A stretch of DNA of 64,000 nucleotides from Meandrina meandrites (lineage: Eukaryota > Cnidaria > Anthozoa > Scleractinia > Meandrinidae): NCBI GenBank assembly GCA_963693305.1, contig OY855903.1, positions 54,687,150 through 54,751,149 on the forward strand. The letters are read 5' to 3'. How positions within the stretch are numbered: the first letter of the stretch is position 1; each line of letters starts with the position of its first letter. The translations under genes and the position numbers were made by a program. This document shows positions 1-12,244 of the stretch, piece after piece. The notes beneath the pieces are model-generated. The model was not told the origin of the DNA. It did not search any database and saw nothing but the letters and a program-made list of their open reading frames with translations.

Positions 1-10
1 TACTCCCAAC

Positions 11-1936
11 TTAAAGAAATATCCTTCGAGCAAGAACTGTTTCCCTTTTGATTCCAAATCTGCTGCCTGACTTGCGAACCACCACAAAGATATGAACGTA
101 GAGCGGAATGGTTGGTAAATAACCTATGGCACTAATAATAACAGATGTAATGGTATATGCCAGGTATTTCTTTTCTAAGACACTCTGAATTGAAAGGCAG
201 ATGTAGGTCTCATAACCTCTGGTACTATAAATATCTGCATCAGCAAGTGACCACCCACCCATTGCCAGTGCTACTGACCATGTGGCCAGTATGCAGTAAT
301 ATGCGTGCTTGATGCGTACCCTGATGTGAAGTTTCATGCAGAACACTACAGCCAAATACCGCTCAATTGTTACCGCGAGGGATATTATTATCATGGAGAA
401 AAATGAAAGCGCGGCGATAAATCCTAAAGATGGGCATATGGACACACGCTTACTCTCAATTTCATCCACTGGCAAAATCTGGTATACTGTTGCTATAGCG
501 ACCGAATAGACACCAGTTATGACGCCACTGGCACACATGCTGGACACTAATAGTAAAGAGGAGTTGGATTTTAAATTCTTGTTAGTAACTATAACGACAA
601 AAACAATCAGGTTAAGCAAAAAGGCAAGGATTCCAATGGGGAGAGCCGAAATTAAAATACTTCTTCCCATTTCTAAACAAATGTTTTGCGTTTTTACGCT
701 CCCTACGGCCTTAAGGCAAAGGGCGTCATCTCGAATGCATTGTGGAAAGAATCGGTGCCTCGTTAACACTTGATACTTCTTATTGATAATGTACTTGTGT
801 TTGACGCAGCTCTCTTGTATGCATACACCATTGTTTTCCTCAGAAATCTCAATAACATCATAGCTCCGAACCAGAGAGCAAAGTGTGCAGTTAGCACTTA
901 TCGATGCACCTTTGATTATCCGGAGAGATTTGAGGCTCAAGATGTTTTCCGTTATCGTCAAGTTAGTATTTCCTGTAACATCCAAAGAGGTTAAGGATGG
1001 CAGGTGATAATTGATGTCGCCTTTCCACGCTTCTAGCTTATTTTCTCCAATGTCCCTAAAATATTGAAGAAAATAAATATTACGTCCTGCAAAGTTGAAC
1101 TGGTTTCATTTGCAGCATTTTTACATAAAGACACTTTTAAGCTGCTTTAAGAAAGGCTACAGGAAGACCCCGGAACAGTGGATTATAATTATTATTTTCT
1201 CACTTACAGTTCGGAAAGGTGAACCAGGCCGTTGAGAGATTGACTTGAAATGTACCGGAGATTGTTTCCCCTCAGAGATCTAAAAATAAGAAAAACATAC
1301 TTCCTTACATTACCCCGAAAGGCAGGCCAGTTACTGCAGAAAGAAAGCTGAAGCAAATAAAAAAGCTGATAAGGCCTGATAATTGCGTTATTTCATTAAT
1401 GTATATATACTTACAATATAGCCAGATTACTGAAGTTGATAAATACGTTATCCGGCACCGTAGGGTTGTTAATACCGGCAATAACCCTACAAAGGAGAAG
1501 AAACAAAGAAAAAAAAAACAAACAAACAAACGGGTTTATTTTTGCTGTAGTCTTCAACGCTGAACACCTGAAATCAAGTTGATCGTGTGGCTGAGCATAA
1601 GACACTCAGAAAGTACTCGAAGTTCTGTAATGCTTTAAGGAAAACCAATACTTTAACAAATACAGTAGTATTGTTTGTTGATATGGCTTATACTCACAGA
1701 TGATAGACTTGCTCAGGTTTCCTGATTGACAACGTTAAATTTGCCAAGCTTCCAGCTTCACATGTTGCTTTAATCCTATTGTTGGAGTCAATGGAGCAAG
1801 AACAGAAAGCTGCTGGAACACAAACCTCTGAAGGATTTGTCAAACGAAATTGCTGGAGTAGAAGAAAGACCGTCGTAGCCAGGCCTGAATGGATACGGTT
1901 ATGTGTCCCTTGCTTGGGCATCTGAACGTAGACCAT
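11..1936 (-). CDS. LRR-containing rhodopsin-type GPCR (LGR / relaxin-receptor-like), 3' end missing or broken
   Basis: Four exons on the minus strand: 1936-1698, 1486-1415, 1279-1208 and 1055-11, with good GT-AG borders (donors gtgagta, gtaagta, gtaagtg). The two middle exons are exactly 72 bases, the usual one-repeat-per-exon LRR design, and the phase joins cleanly at a split Leu codon each time. Exon 1 gives a hydrophobic leader and a Cys-rich LRR cap (VCVPAAFCSCSID). Three to four LRRs follow (FSNLAILSLRGNNL; GLVHLSELDIGENKL; LPSLTSLDVTGN), then a Cys hinge and TM1-TM5. TM3 ends in ERYLAVV, the E/DRY motif for G-protein coupling. The frame ends in TAA at 11-13, just after RRIFL, where intracellular loop 3 should lead into TM6. 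TM6-7 are therefore absent from this frame: premature stop, single-base error in a T run, or pseudogene. It would be a plasma-membrane receptor; the ligand is unknown. GRL101-type receptors are an alternative label. The start Met could also be the one at 1921. Confidence 0.72.
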
Positions 1937-2380
1937 ATCAAAACAAAATGAAGGTTGTTAATTGACTCAAGGCATTCGACAGGGTATTTTATAAGCAGAG
2001 TTCAACTTCGGCTTCAAACGAATTTACCTCCTGTCAGTCAAATTGGAATCAAATAGGAACGCATTTAAAAAGTTAGTCACTGAGCTAGCAGCTTGGGCAT
2101 ATGGTGTAAAGGCAGTAGTTTGGCCAGTCAAGAGGAATCGTTGCCTCCTTTTGGTGGAAAAGCGTCTCAACGTCGTTATCTTGAGATGAGTGTTGCAAAA
2201 TTACTGTCAGGTAGACAAAGCTACTCAGGGTATTTCGTCCTTTCCTTAGGATTTGTGCCTTTTTGCCAGATATCGAACAGCCACAAATTTACTATTTTAC
2301 GTAAACATGTTAAAATTATAGACAATTTCTCATTTGGCAAGGGGGCAACAGTAGTCGCTAACAAAAAGGATGATTTTATA
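1937..2380. other. No gene recognised
   Basis: The 5' flank of the GPCR gene. The open frame here (98 codons, plus strand) has no family features, and I see no repeat or RNA. Confidence 0.4.
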
Positions 2381-2572
2381 TATTTTTAAATTTTAAATTT
2401 ATTATTTGATGATGTATGTAAATTTCTTTTCTTAGTTAGTATTAGTTAATTCTGACTTATTTGTATATACTAGTTCGAAATTTAAAATGTAACTTTTATA
2501 AATGTAATTCTTAATTTTTAGGATAGTAGGTCCACATCAGCCCTTTGGCTGCCATTTACTCAACCTACTTAT

Positions 2573-2604
<32 letters not shown>
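2381..2604 (+). mobile_element. Probable retroposon 3' end with hairpin and poly(A)
   Basis: AT-rich sequence ends in a compact hairpin (AGTAGGT...CAGCCctttGGCTG...ACCTACTT) followed directly by about 30 A's (roughly 2574-2604). Stem-loop plus poly(A) is the usual 3' end of a non-LTR element. No coding part remains, so the family cannot be named. Confidence 0.4.
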
Positions 2605-2607
<3 letters not shown>

Positions 2608-3728
2608 CGTCAATTAACGTCTGAAAGATGAATGGCCGCAAGAGATTCTACAGTCTAACTAATTGAAGCAAATCCGGCACAACTATTCAGGAAACTGATT
2701 TAAACTTGTAGGGTAATATAAGAGCTATAGTTTTGAACGAAAGTGCAACTACTTTCATCTTTTTGCTGTTCCGTTACGCAAATATCAAGCGTCCTGGCGG
2801 TGGAAGAAGAGAGAAATTTACTATTCTTATTTTTTGTTTTACCATTTAAATGTAGAAACAAACCGGGGTATATATGTTTTCTTAACAGCTGTTTAAGCGT
2901 TAGGAAAATGGGAAAATCTGTTTTCGCGTCCAAAAAGGCAAATTAGTTCAATAAATTTCATTCCAATTGATGTTTTAAATCATTTTAAATTGTTTAAATA
3001 AGTCCTTGAATGACTGACTACTTAAAGAGGATTTAGAAAATAGGTTGTGGCACATTGCGAGTAAATTTATCACTATCGTTATTTATGCTGGGTGAGCTTT
3101 GTTAGGCCGTGAAATTATCATTTTTTCAAAACTTAAGTTTCTGCAAGAGAAATAACAATATGGGGTATTGATATAAGGATATTAGTATATCGCAAGGTTC
3201 AATTCAATGTCCCTTAATTAATATATTAATATTAGTACAGATGTGCATTGAATATCACTCTCAAAACGTCATTCTAATTTATGAAACATATTTCGTCACT
3301 CGCAAGTGGATTAAAACAAAAAGCAGCGGCCACGAATCCAGAGTCGCCCACAGGCCCACGGAACGTATGACGTCATTGGTTGTTAAAACAATAGATAACA
3401 GATAACAAACCAAAACGCCCCTGGCCCTAGAAAACAATAGAGGTAGTGTTTATAGCGAAAAAAAAAATAGAAGTTCCAGAGGTAGAGAGGTAAAAACCTT
3501 TTGTGGCAACTTCTGTATAAGATGTCGAAAGTCGTGAAAACAAATCACTGTAAGACGTGAAACCGTAAATAGAAATGCCTTGTTATCCAGAATACATGTT
3601 AAGATTATCGCTATCCCAACCGGGGTATATGTACTACACACCTTCTAACAAGTCACTCAGTAACTCACAAGCCTTTAAAATCATACACCAAATCAGGGCC
3701 CGCGCAGCAAGATTTTGAGTGGGGGGGC
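2605..3728. other. No gene recognised
   Basis: AT-rich sequence with short open frames only and no clear splice-bounded coding segments or repeats. Confidence 0.4.
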
Positions 3729-3730
3729 TT

Positions 3731-3745
3731 AAGCGTGAGCCAGAC

Positions 3746-3776
<31 letters not shown>

Positions 3777-3861
3777 CAGAGGCATGCTGCCCTGGGAAAA
3801 TTAGGGTTTTAGTTACTCTCAGATATCGGAAGGTGGATTTAATATTAACAAACAGTGTGTT
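3731..3861 (+). repeat. Dispersed G-tract repeat, copy 1
   Basis: About 130 bases starting aagcgtgagccagac, a T run, a G run of more than 20, then cagaggcatgctgccctggg and on to aacaaacagtgtgtt. A near-identical copy lies at 7217-7353. Both flanks diverge abruptly, so this is a dispersed repeat unit. Short open frames across it are artefacts of the homopolymer. Confidence 0.8.
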
Positions 3862-4897
3862 AAAGCGCAATGCTTTTACAACAGCAAACAGCAACGGACC
3901 ACCAACAACAATGGTGCTAACGTACCAGGATCTACAAGAGATTATTGCAATTTATTTGCGCTGGCCTTCGAGCTGATGTTATTTAGATTTGCTACACCAA
4001 GCTGATGAGCCCCAAAAAGGACGGAATGGCTGTCTGCGATTGTAACCCTACTTTATCGTTCTGGTCGTGTTGGTGTCTTGCAAAGTTACTTTTTCACATA
4101 GTACTTATCGACCTTGCTATATTATTGTAATGCTTCAGGGATAAGCATACTAAACAATTAGAACCAGACCTATAGATTTACTATCAAATCCTGCTTGAAG
4201 CAATTTAATTTACTCCAAATCAGTAGTACTGCCATTAGCATTTACAAACCAGGAATCTGACGATTTTTGCTATACTTTTGCTAAACGGTGCCAAAAATTT
4301 CTCTTTCTGTTATTGCTACAATCTGCAAATTCGTTAGTGATGTCAAAAACCATTCTTCATGACTGGTATCATTGTCAAGTTACTAAATCTCCCCTGCGTC
4401 ATTGCTGGGCAAAATGTTTATTCTTCGGGCAGTCGAAACTGAATGATCATTCACCAGATGCACTCGATACACGATTAACCAATATGGAACTCAAAAACAA
4501 AATTTATCACCAGCTTCTGGAAAGGCGTTCAAATGAAATACTTTTAGTAATTGAAGGGCCGCGAAAGAAAACGTCCCCCTCGAATTTTGGCAAAATTGAA
4601 CATTGTCAAAAACATTCCAAATTTCACATGCAGGTTTGTTTATGTGTGCTTTACACTGACCTGTATCTCATTTCGTTTGTCTTTGCTTTCCTGTCGATAA
4701 TTATCGTATGCAGAAATGAAAATAAAGTGCTTGCAGCTTTCATTCTTCACAGTCAGCCAGTAGTATGAGTTTTTCAACACAATGCGTGGTCATCTTTCTT
4801 CGTAGGGTTTTGTAAGTGTAACGGGAAGGCGAGAAGAACTTCAAACGCGCCATTACAAGAAATTGCGATGCCGCAGCCATGTTTTCATTTTGATTTG
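3862..4897. other. No gene recognised
   Basis: Holds a 151-codon open frame (4313-4768, plus) without a recognisable domain. Its hydrophobic end comes from a T-rich patch. Nothing else supportable. Confidence 0.35.
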
Positions 4898-4900
4898 CCT

Positions 4901-4935
4901 TGGGGGGGGGGGGGGGGGGGGGGGAGGGGGGGGGT
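4901..4935 (+). repeat. Poly-G tract
   Basis: A run of about 35 G's broken by one A. Very likely length-variable and error-prone in assembly. It could form quadruplex DNA. Confidence 0.85.
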
Positions 4936-5376
4936 TAGAAAGGGACTGGATACCACATTGTGAGGTTGAGCTGACGTGTGAGAAAAGGAAAAAAGATGGC
5001 GATTTGCTTGTGAGAATAAAATGCTTTGAGTGCAACCGTCTGGTGGTTGAAGGACATCATTAAGTCTGGATACTCGCAAGTCAATAGCATCTCTCGAAGA
5101 ACTGAGGGTTGTTCTGCGCTTTGTTTGCACGATAGCTCTATTTTAGGCGCTGGAGGTGAAAGTTGTCCGACAAAGGCAGGTTGATCCAGGCGGGAAGTCT
5201 AAGGCAGGTTTCTTGTCGGGAACTTTGTCAGCACGAGTTTTGCAGTGTTGGCTGCCAGGGATGCTGCGGCATCAAAGTTGCCGATAAGCGAGCTGGTTTT
5301 AGACTTATCAAAATTGTTGGAGTGTTGCGGGCAGGACCTCTCCTATCGACAAAATTCCCGGTACCTCATTAAATAT

Positions 5377-5402
5377 TCATCGATCGATCGATCAATCGAT
5401 GC
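5377..5402. repeat. Short ATCG tandem repeat
   Basis: Several tandem, self-complementary ATCG tetramers with one ATCA interruption. Confidence 0.7.
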
Positions 5403-5682
5403 AGCCGAAAACCAAAAAGTGCGTGAAGTCCTGTCTTGATTTCGTGGGATTTTTTGTAGTGTGTGTGATGCGATGATGCAAGGATTGGAGAAGTGAGAGC
5501 AAACAGTGCTTTACTGAAAGCAAAACTAAGATGTAGTATGAAAACCAGCGTTAAATTTAACGTCGACGGCGACCGCCATGCATGTTTACTTCCCGTTCGT
5601 TAAATCGGATCGACAGAGCGCGTGTCGTGCCACAAAAGTAGTCGAGTGTTGTGGAGCCAAACAAGGAAAAAAAAAACAGCTA

Positions 5683-5798
5683 ACTGCAAGCACAACGGAT
5701 GGAAAGCTAACCGCAAGCAAACCGAAGTGAAAGCTAACCGCAAGCAAACCGGAGTGAAAGCTAACCGGAAGCAAACTGCACTCAAGGCTAACCGCGGG
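5683..5798 (+). repeat. 27-bp minisatellite
   Basis: Roughly four tandem units of about 27 bases, each containing gctaaccgcaagcaaac(c/t) with a variable end. Since 27 is a multiple of three the array stays open and translates to repeated ANRKQT. I treat this as noncoding because nothing around it supports a gene. Confidence 0.75.
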
Positions 5799-5912
5799 CC
5801 TAGGGTTAAGCGTTTGGTTTATAGCTCAAATGCTAACCCTAATCCCAAATTTTAACCCTAAACTGAAACGCTAACCCTAAACCTTGGAGTTAGGGTTAGA
5901 GTTAAAGTTTAG
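5799..5912. repeat. Degenerate telomere-like TTAGGG/CCCTAA repeats
   Basis: Several gctaaccctaa and ttagggttag motifs in both orientations, interrupted by other bases. This is an interstitial, decayed array directly beside the 27-bp minisatellite, not a chromosome end. Confidence 0.6.
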
Positions 5913-7216
5913 GCTAGGGCTTAGAGCTTGGTTTAAAACAGCCGTAACTGGTTAACCGGTTAACCTTCGCTGATTTCATTGTTTCAACAAATGAAAGGCT
6001 TCTTTTGTTTATGCCTTATCCAATTAAGACGTTGCAAGCGAAAGCCGTGTTTTTTTGCATGCGTAATTTATGGAGAAAGAGACCAAACAACAGCGAAAGA
6101 AATACCGGGCAATGTTAAACACACATAAACAAAGCTACATGCAAAATTTGGAGTTGTTTTGACAATGTTCAATTTTGACAAAATTCCAGGAGGACGTTTT
6201 CTTTTGCGGCCTTTCAATTGTTCGTTCAATAATAAAAATAAGATTTTTTTTCCTTTATTTCTTTCTTTACTTGCTTATTTACTTAAGTTCTTATTATTTT
6301 TTCTTTTTACTGTAAAAAAGTAAAGCCCCCCCCCCAGCCCCTCCCTCTGCGCGGGCCCTGCTGAAATTGAAGAAACGTTGCCCACATCAAAAGCATAAAC
6401 TACTGTGAATGATATGACAGCATATAGGTAATCTTAGTAATATTCCTTTCATTGATAATCAAGAAATTTCCTTTTTTAAGATCCTAAAGGGCATGATTAA
6501 TGAAACCTCTCTTATTATCAGTTTGTTCTGTCGCAGTGAAGATTATTTTTTTCTGATTACCCTGTAAACATTTTGGTGGCATGGTTCATGGTTTCTGTTT
6601 TTCATGGGTCAACGATTCTTCAATCAGGTGCATATGCAAATGAAATAAAACTTGCAGGCGGAGGAAAAGGAGCACAAATGCAATGTGAGAAAATATCAAT
6701 GTATAAACGTTTTCCAAATCCATCACATTGTCATTCAAGACACGTTTATACCTTAATTTGCATGATCCAAATTGAAAAAGTAATTAAAGGACATGAAAAG
6801 ATAGTAAATAAAAATGTTAATTTGTTTCTTGTGAGCAAAACGTTGATTTTGGTAATACAACTCAAATTGGAATATTTCTATTACCAGATCCACCACGATA
6901 AGTTAATTGTAAAAGGGCCGTAGAAATGCCAGCAAAATAGCATGCGTTAATCACTGATTGCAATTTGAGATACGTCGTTTTGTAGTCCCTAATATTAAAA
7001 TTCAAACTTCCATTGAATATTTTATCAGCTGTCGCACTGAAGACAGCGCATGAAAATTCGTGCGTCCTAAAAGGACGATGTAATCGTAGCTGATTATTTT
7101 TCAGCTTCTTGAAAGAGTTGATGAGGTTTTTTAAACGTTGTAAGAAAAATAAGAAATATTGACAGAATCTTTGGGTTTCAAACATGACAGTCTACAGTAC
7201 AATTTCTTTTCTACTG
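5913..7216. other. No gene recognised
   Basis: AT-rich sequence with T-rich low-complexity stretches near 6240-6320. The 116-codon frame at 6573-6923 has no domain features. Confidence 0.35.
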
Positions 7217-7353
7217 TAAGCGTGAGCCAGACTTTTTTTTTGGGGGGGGGGGGGGGGGGGAGGGGGGAGCAGAGGCATGCTGCCCTGGGAAAATTAGGGT
7301 TTTAGTTACTCTCAGATATCGGAAGGTGGATTTAATATTAACAAACAGTGTGT
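7217..7353 (+). repeat. Dispersed G-tract repeat, copy 2
   Basis: Same unit as 3731-3861: gtgagccagac, T run, long G run (with an A), gcagaggcatgctgccctgg and the same downstream bases through acaaacagtgtgtt. Flanks differ between the copies. Confidence 0.8.
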
Positions 7354-9259
7354 TTCTACTTCAAGCAAATATAAACAGGTTTCCTGAAGCTTCGCGAGTG
7401 AGGTTTAATTTTAGACATTTTAGTATTAAAAGCAAATTTTTATTTCTACGAAAGTGCTTAATATTATGTTTCCTTACACTTTCAACAAAAATCCTACAAC
7501 AGATATATAGCATGCTTAAAAGGAGTTGAAGAGTAATTTAAGAAAAATTAGGGTTTCAATATGGTAGATATTCTAAACGAATTATTTTTTAGAATAATAT
7601 AACGTTAGTTGCTTTTGTTTATTTCTACTAATGGTGATAACATCCTAAAGGTTAGCGTATTGAAGAGGCTAAAAAGAAAATTAGTCTTGCTAGTTTTGCT
7701 AGAACACCTCTTCTAAGGCCTAGTAGCTCCGTCCCAACTGTGTTTCTGTGTTATATACGATCAGCAGCAGCTCTCAGTTTACCTGCCAGCTGCATTGTCA
7801 TGCTTGTGACGCATGACTTACTGTAAAATAGACCAGAATTTATCGCGATTTTGTTGAACCATTTCTCGTGATCGATAACAAACGGATATCTAAGGACGCA
7901 TTTGAATGCAGCGTTTTCGGAGTCTTATTTTCTGCCTGTAAGTCATCTGACGAAATACAAACTAGAGGTCGTTTTGTTTTCAATAAATTGTTTATCCAAG
8001 CTCCGAAACGGTTTGTTTATTACTAGAATTGATTGGCCATGGTTACATTTTGTTCAGCAATGCTCTGAGAAACACAAAGAGGTCAACCATTTAATGTCGT
8101 ACAGAGCGATTGCCTTTTTCTTCGCCCGTTCTTGTGAATTGTACAAGAAGAATACTACCCTGAGAAATAACATGCATCATGTTTGTTTGTAGCAATATGT
8201 ATTTTAAAGCTTTAGTTGATCGAACTATTGAAGCACAAAAAATATAAAGAAGAAATAATGTTCATACCATTATCAATGGAAAGCTGTTTGGTGTCACATT
8301 CTCAACTCCCGTATCAAATAACGAGCACCAACCGATTGGACCAACTGCAATGAACTGAACACTAAAATGTTCGGGAAAATAAACGTCGACCTTTCAAACG
8401 ATTCAATTAACGCAAGGGGTTGTTTATGAATATATAATTTGTAAAAATGTGCAATTGATTAAGACGCGATGGTAATACGTATATTTTTGTAATATGTGCT
8501 TATTTACATCACTTCGGCTCACGTACAAATTGGCGTTAATTTCTCCATGAACTGATGTGTCTAACAGGTATAAAAAGAATGGTGATGACAATATCCTCAA
8601 TGCGGTGTCCGATAATTTTTTTTATTGAATAGATTTTAACTGCATGTTTAACCATACCAATCAAAAATAATTCTTCTGCCATTATGATCCGTTATTAATT
8701 ATAATTTTCCATGAACATGTACGTAGCCCCTGTAAATGTTGATAGGTTAAAGGACATATTTGGACATATAATAATTATACTGCAAGCTCACTGACAAAAA
8801 AGTTGCTTGAAATAGACTGATTAATTTCATTCAGACTCAGCTGTATTGATCGTGTGATTGTAATCACATTTCAGAAGAAATGAAGCTGAAAAATATCGCT
8901 CGGAAGCTTTACTGCAAATGACCGGATCAGAAGATAGCATGGGACAACAATGTCAATCAAGAAAGCTCGTTAATTATATTTAAAATAATCCCCATTCATT
9001 TACAGATGTGTTAAAATATAGAGTGGTACATTATGGCTAATGTGGTATCAACCGTTTATAGTTCGACGCAATTTTTTTTTCGCTGGTATGTAAGGCGAAA
9101 TGTCGGCGATTAATCGATGCATACATATTATGTAGTGACAATACTTAGATTTATTTTCAATTTAACAACTTTTAATTTGCAGCTCTGTTTCAAGGCTATG
9201 ATCTTTTAAAGAAGCACCTACCATTCATCTATAAGCATCAATAAATAAGGGAGCGCAAA
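7354..9259. other. No gene recognised
   Basis: AT-rich; short open frames only (longest 96 codons at 7902-8192, no family resemblance). Confidence 0.35.
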
Positions 9260-9267
9260 TTCTTTAA

Positions 9268-9797
9268 AGGGTGCATTCGATTGGGAAATCTGGATTTGGA
9301 TTTTGAAATCGGGATTCCAAAAACAACTGATTTTGACGCACCGAAATCCTTCCCCAATGTGAATTTAAATTTAAGGTTTGCGTTATTTTTTGGGAAGTCG
9401 GAATAAGGATTTGCAAATCTGTCAACGTGAATAGCGGTCTATGATACACCAATTCTGCGCGCGCAAACCACGACGGCAAACAACTTGTTAGCAAACAAAA
9501 GGTATCATGAGCAGGAATATAGCTCTGCACGTTGGTTATAACTCTAGGGAAATTTCTTTGTCGCTTTCTGAAAAACGCACCAACGCACCAACAGCTTGGC
9601 AAATCCTTTCTCGGATTTCCTCCCAAAAACGCAAAAACAACAAATCCAAGAAAACCAAGTTTGAATTTCTTAATAGCACTCCGCCTCGGAGAATGATTTC
9701 AGTGATTCAAAACACGTTTTTGGATTTTTCTGTTTATTTGGGAAATCCGAAATCTGGATTTCAAAAATTAAATCCAGATTTCCCAATCGAATGCCCC
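9268..9797. mobile_element. hAT-like MITE, 530 bp
   Basis: Long imperfect terminal inverted repeats: left end GGGTGCATTCGATTGGGAAA, right end the reverse complement with GGGGCATTCGATTGGG; pairing continues inward about 50 bases (ATCTGGATTT, CCAAAAACA). Flanks TTCTTTAA (9260-9267) and TTATTTAA (9798-9805) match at 7 of 8 bases, the size of a hAT target duplication. No transposase is present, so it is nonautonomous. Superfamily is inferred from duplication size only. Confidence 0.72.
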
Positions 9798-9805
9798 TTA
9801 TTTAA

Positions 9806-10774
9806 GCGATAAACTCTAAACCAATCATTAAAATATTTATGAATGTATTTTTTGTTGTTGTCATTCACTGATAGTCTTGCTGTATGCTCTCGCAAGAACA
9901 GTGAGACAAAATTTAATTCCCTGCCCAGAATAACTTGCTGGCGTCTATAATGCCCTATCATACGGAAAGAAAAAATTGAATGTGCTTCTTTCAACAAAAT
10001 GTAGACCTTGGAAACCTGCAATTTCATCCGCCATTCCTCAGAGTCGGCAGATATGTTCTCTTCCTCAGACCCGCGGTCCTTTTTGTCTGTTTGCTTCTCT
10101 CAGCATGGAACTAAGGGATGGTCGGCTCTTGAAACGAGAATGTACACAGTAGGCAAAGACAAGCTGATTTGATATGCCTCAGAAAAGCTTAGACCAAAAA
10201 ATTTGCATTTTAAAACAACAACAACAACAAAAACACTTGTTATGTCCTCTTCAGCATAGGTAGTGAGGGACTGGTACGAGAGAGACTGAACCGTAGTGCA
10301 TCAATCAACATTTGAACCAAGTGTTGTTTTATCTCCATTGCCTTAGTCTAACTGGTCGGCAAGTGGTGAATTTCAACAAATTGAGTAATAACACATAATT
10401 TACTCTAACATTTTCACTTACTTTCCAGGCACACATTTTTGTTGGTAACCATTTGTGTAATTGTCAATAGAGGCAATACATGAGAATTTCAATATGGAAA
10501 AGTGTTCACCTCCCTCTGGAGAGATATTGTCACTCCATCCTTTCCCTCTGAGCGAAATATCCAGGCAGTTACATATTACAATGTCCAGAATTAAGTTTCC
10601 ACTTTATGTTGTCGTCAATTTCATCCAAATACAGCAATCAACTCATAACCACCTACTTTCTCTGAGTTACCCTTTCTCTTCAGTTTTACTTTAATGAAAT
10701 GCTACAAGTGGACTTGAAGCCACACATGTACGCATTGCGAACCTATTTTTTTCTTGGGCGTTCAAAAATACTTA
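9806..10774. other. No gene recognised
   Basis: AT-rich; a small CAA repeat near 10218. No coding signal. Confidence 0.35.
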
Positions 10775-12090
10775 TAGCGGAGCTCCACAGCGGCCCGAAG
10801 AACCGCAGAGCGGAGCCCCATAGGTTTCATGCGGACATAGAAAATTGAAAAACCATGCGTTTGAATTTTCATGGTCATCGTGGCAAGCGGCATGGCTCGC
10901 GGGCGCGTGCGCTCTACATACGTGCGAACGAAGTCGCCCAAAATGGCGGACCTACTCCAGAAAAAGCTTGACCTGGGCAGGCGTCTTACATGTTTGATAT
11001 TGACCATCCCCCTTTAGTTAAAAAATACCTATCGCAGAATTCTGTAGGACACTGCGCATTTTTTTCATGTTGAAAATGGACTAGGGATATTTCGTTTCGC
11101 CTACACGAACCGATTGGGTGAAAAGGCGGGAAAAGCTGACCGCGGGAATGAAAACTTGTGAAGAAAGTCAGCAGCAGAAAATATTTCTTCGTTATTACTT
11201 TTTACCCCATCACATCTAAAGATTTTATATACTTCAAAGATTTTTTCTCATATCAAAAAAAAAAAAATGATCTGGACATTTCATATCAACTTAAATGAAG
11301 CGATTGCAAAGGCGACAAATCTCTGGTACGCGCTGTTCGCCTTTAAGCGAAGAAAGTTGTTGGAGAACTTAAGTCTTCGTGAATATTCCTCGCTCTAGTT
11401 ACTCATCTTCATCATGGAAACTTATGCCAAATGGTTTAGGACAACCTCATAACGGAAAGATCCGAAATAATTGCAGACTTAAACATTATATATCGGACTA
11501 CAAATAATAATAAAAAAAAAACGATGACCAGGGTTCGCCTGTGGCTGAGCAAGGTTGAAAATCACTGAATTGAGCTCAAATAAAAGTGAACTCAGAGCTG
11601 ATCAAGTTCACTGAAGTGAAGGATAAAAGACTGTTAAAGGCTACACCGATGGAAAGAAAGAAATTGATCTTCGCTGAAAATTCATATAATTTATGCGCGG
11701 TGGTGTTGGAGTAAGCTTACAACGAAACTGCCGTGTTCGTCTCCGATATTTTTTTTGGGCTTGTTTGGAAGCTTTGCCCTGCAGAATTTACAAGCCTTCT
11801 CCAATAATAAGGTAACAAACGTAAATGTGTGCACTAAGATTTGAGTGAATTATACTTCATTTTTGAAGTTGTGTCGGTTTTCTGATCTTCCCGTAAATAT
11901 TTGATCATGTTTCTACATTCTATACAGACATTGTTTATTAAATGTTAGACCAACTATTTTCTGTTTTAGTTAGTGGAGTTATCTGTGATGTTCATTATTG
12001 GATTTTTAAATACTAATTATTAACATCAAAATCACGATTTCGGCTCGCTTGCACTTGTTTTGTTTTTCTATCACTACTTATCAGCTAGTG

Positions 12091-12213
12091 ATGTAATGTA
12101 TATGAAATGATTCATATATGAACTGCGGATATATATGAAGGTGATATGAGATCTTCGCAGTGAATTTCCAATTTTAAGCAATTGGAATAAGGAAGCCTGA
12201 AAAAGAATCAGGT

Positions 12214-12244
<31 letters not shown>

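Noticed and set aside
4313..4768. 151-codon plus-strand open frame
   Set aside because: No domain, no splice or promoter support, and the hydrophobic end is a T-rich patch. Longest frame in a gene desert, compatible with chance.
4863..5130. Frames with poly-Gly or poly-Pro across the G-tract
   Set aside because: Products of the homopolymer in both strands; also seen at 3719-3894 and 47959-48168.
5622..5855. ANRKQT repeat protein
   Set aside because: The 27-bp period keeps any frame open; no supporting gene structure.
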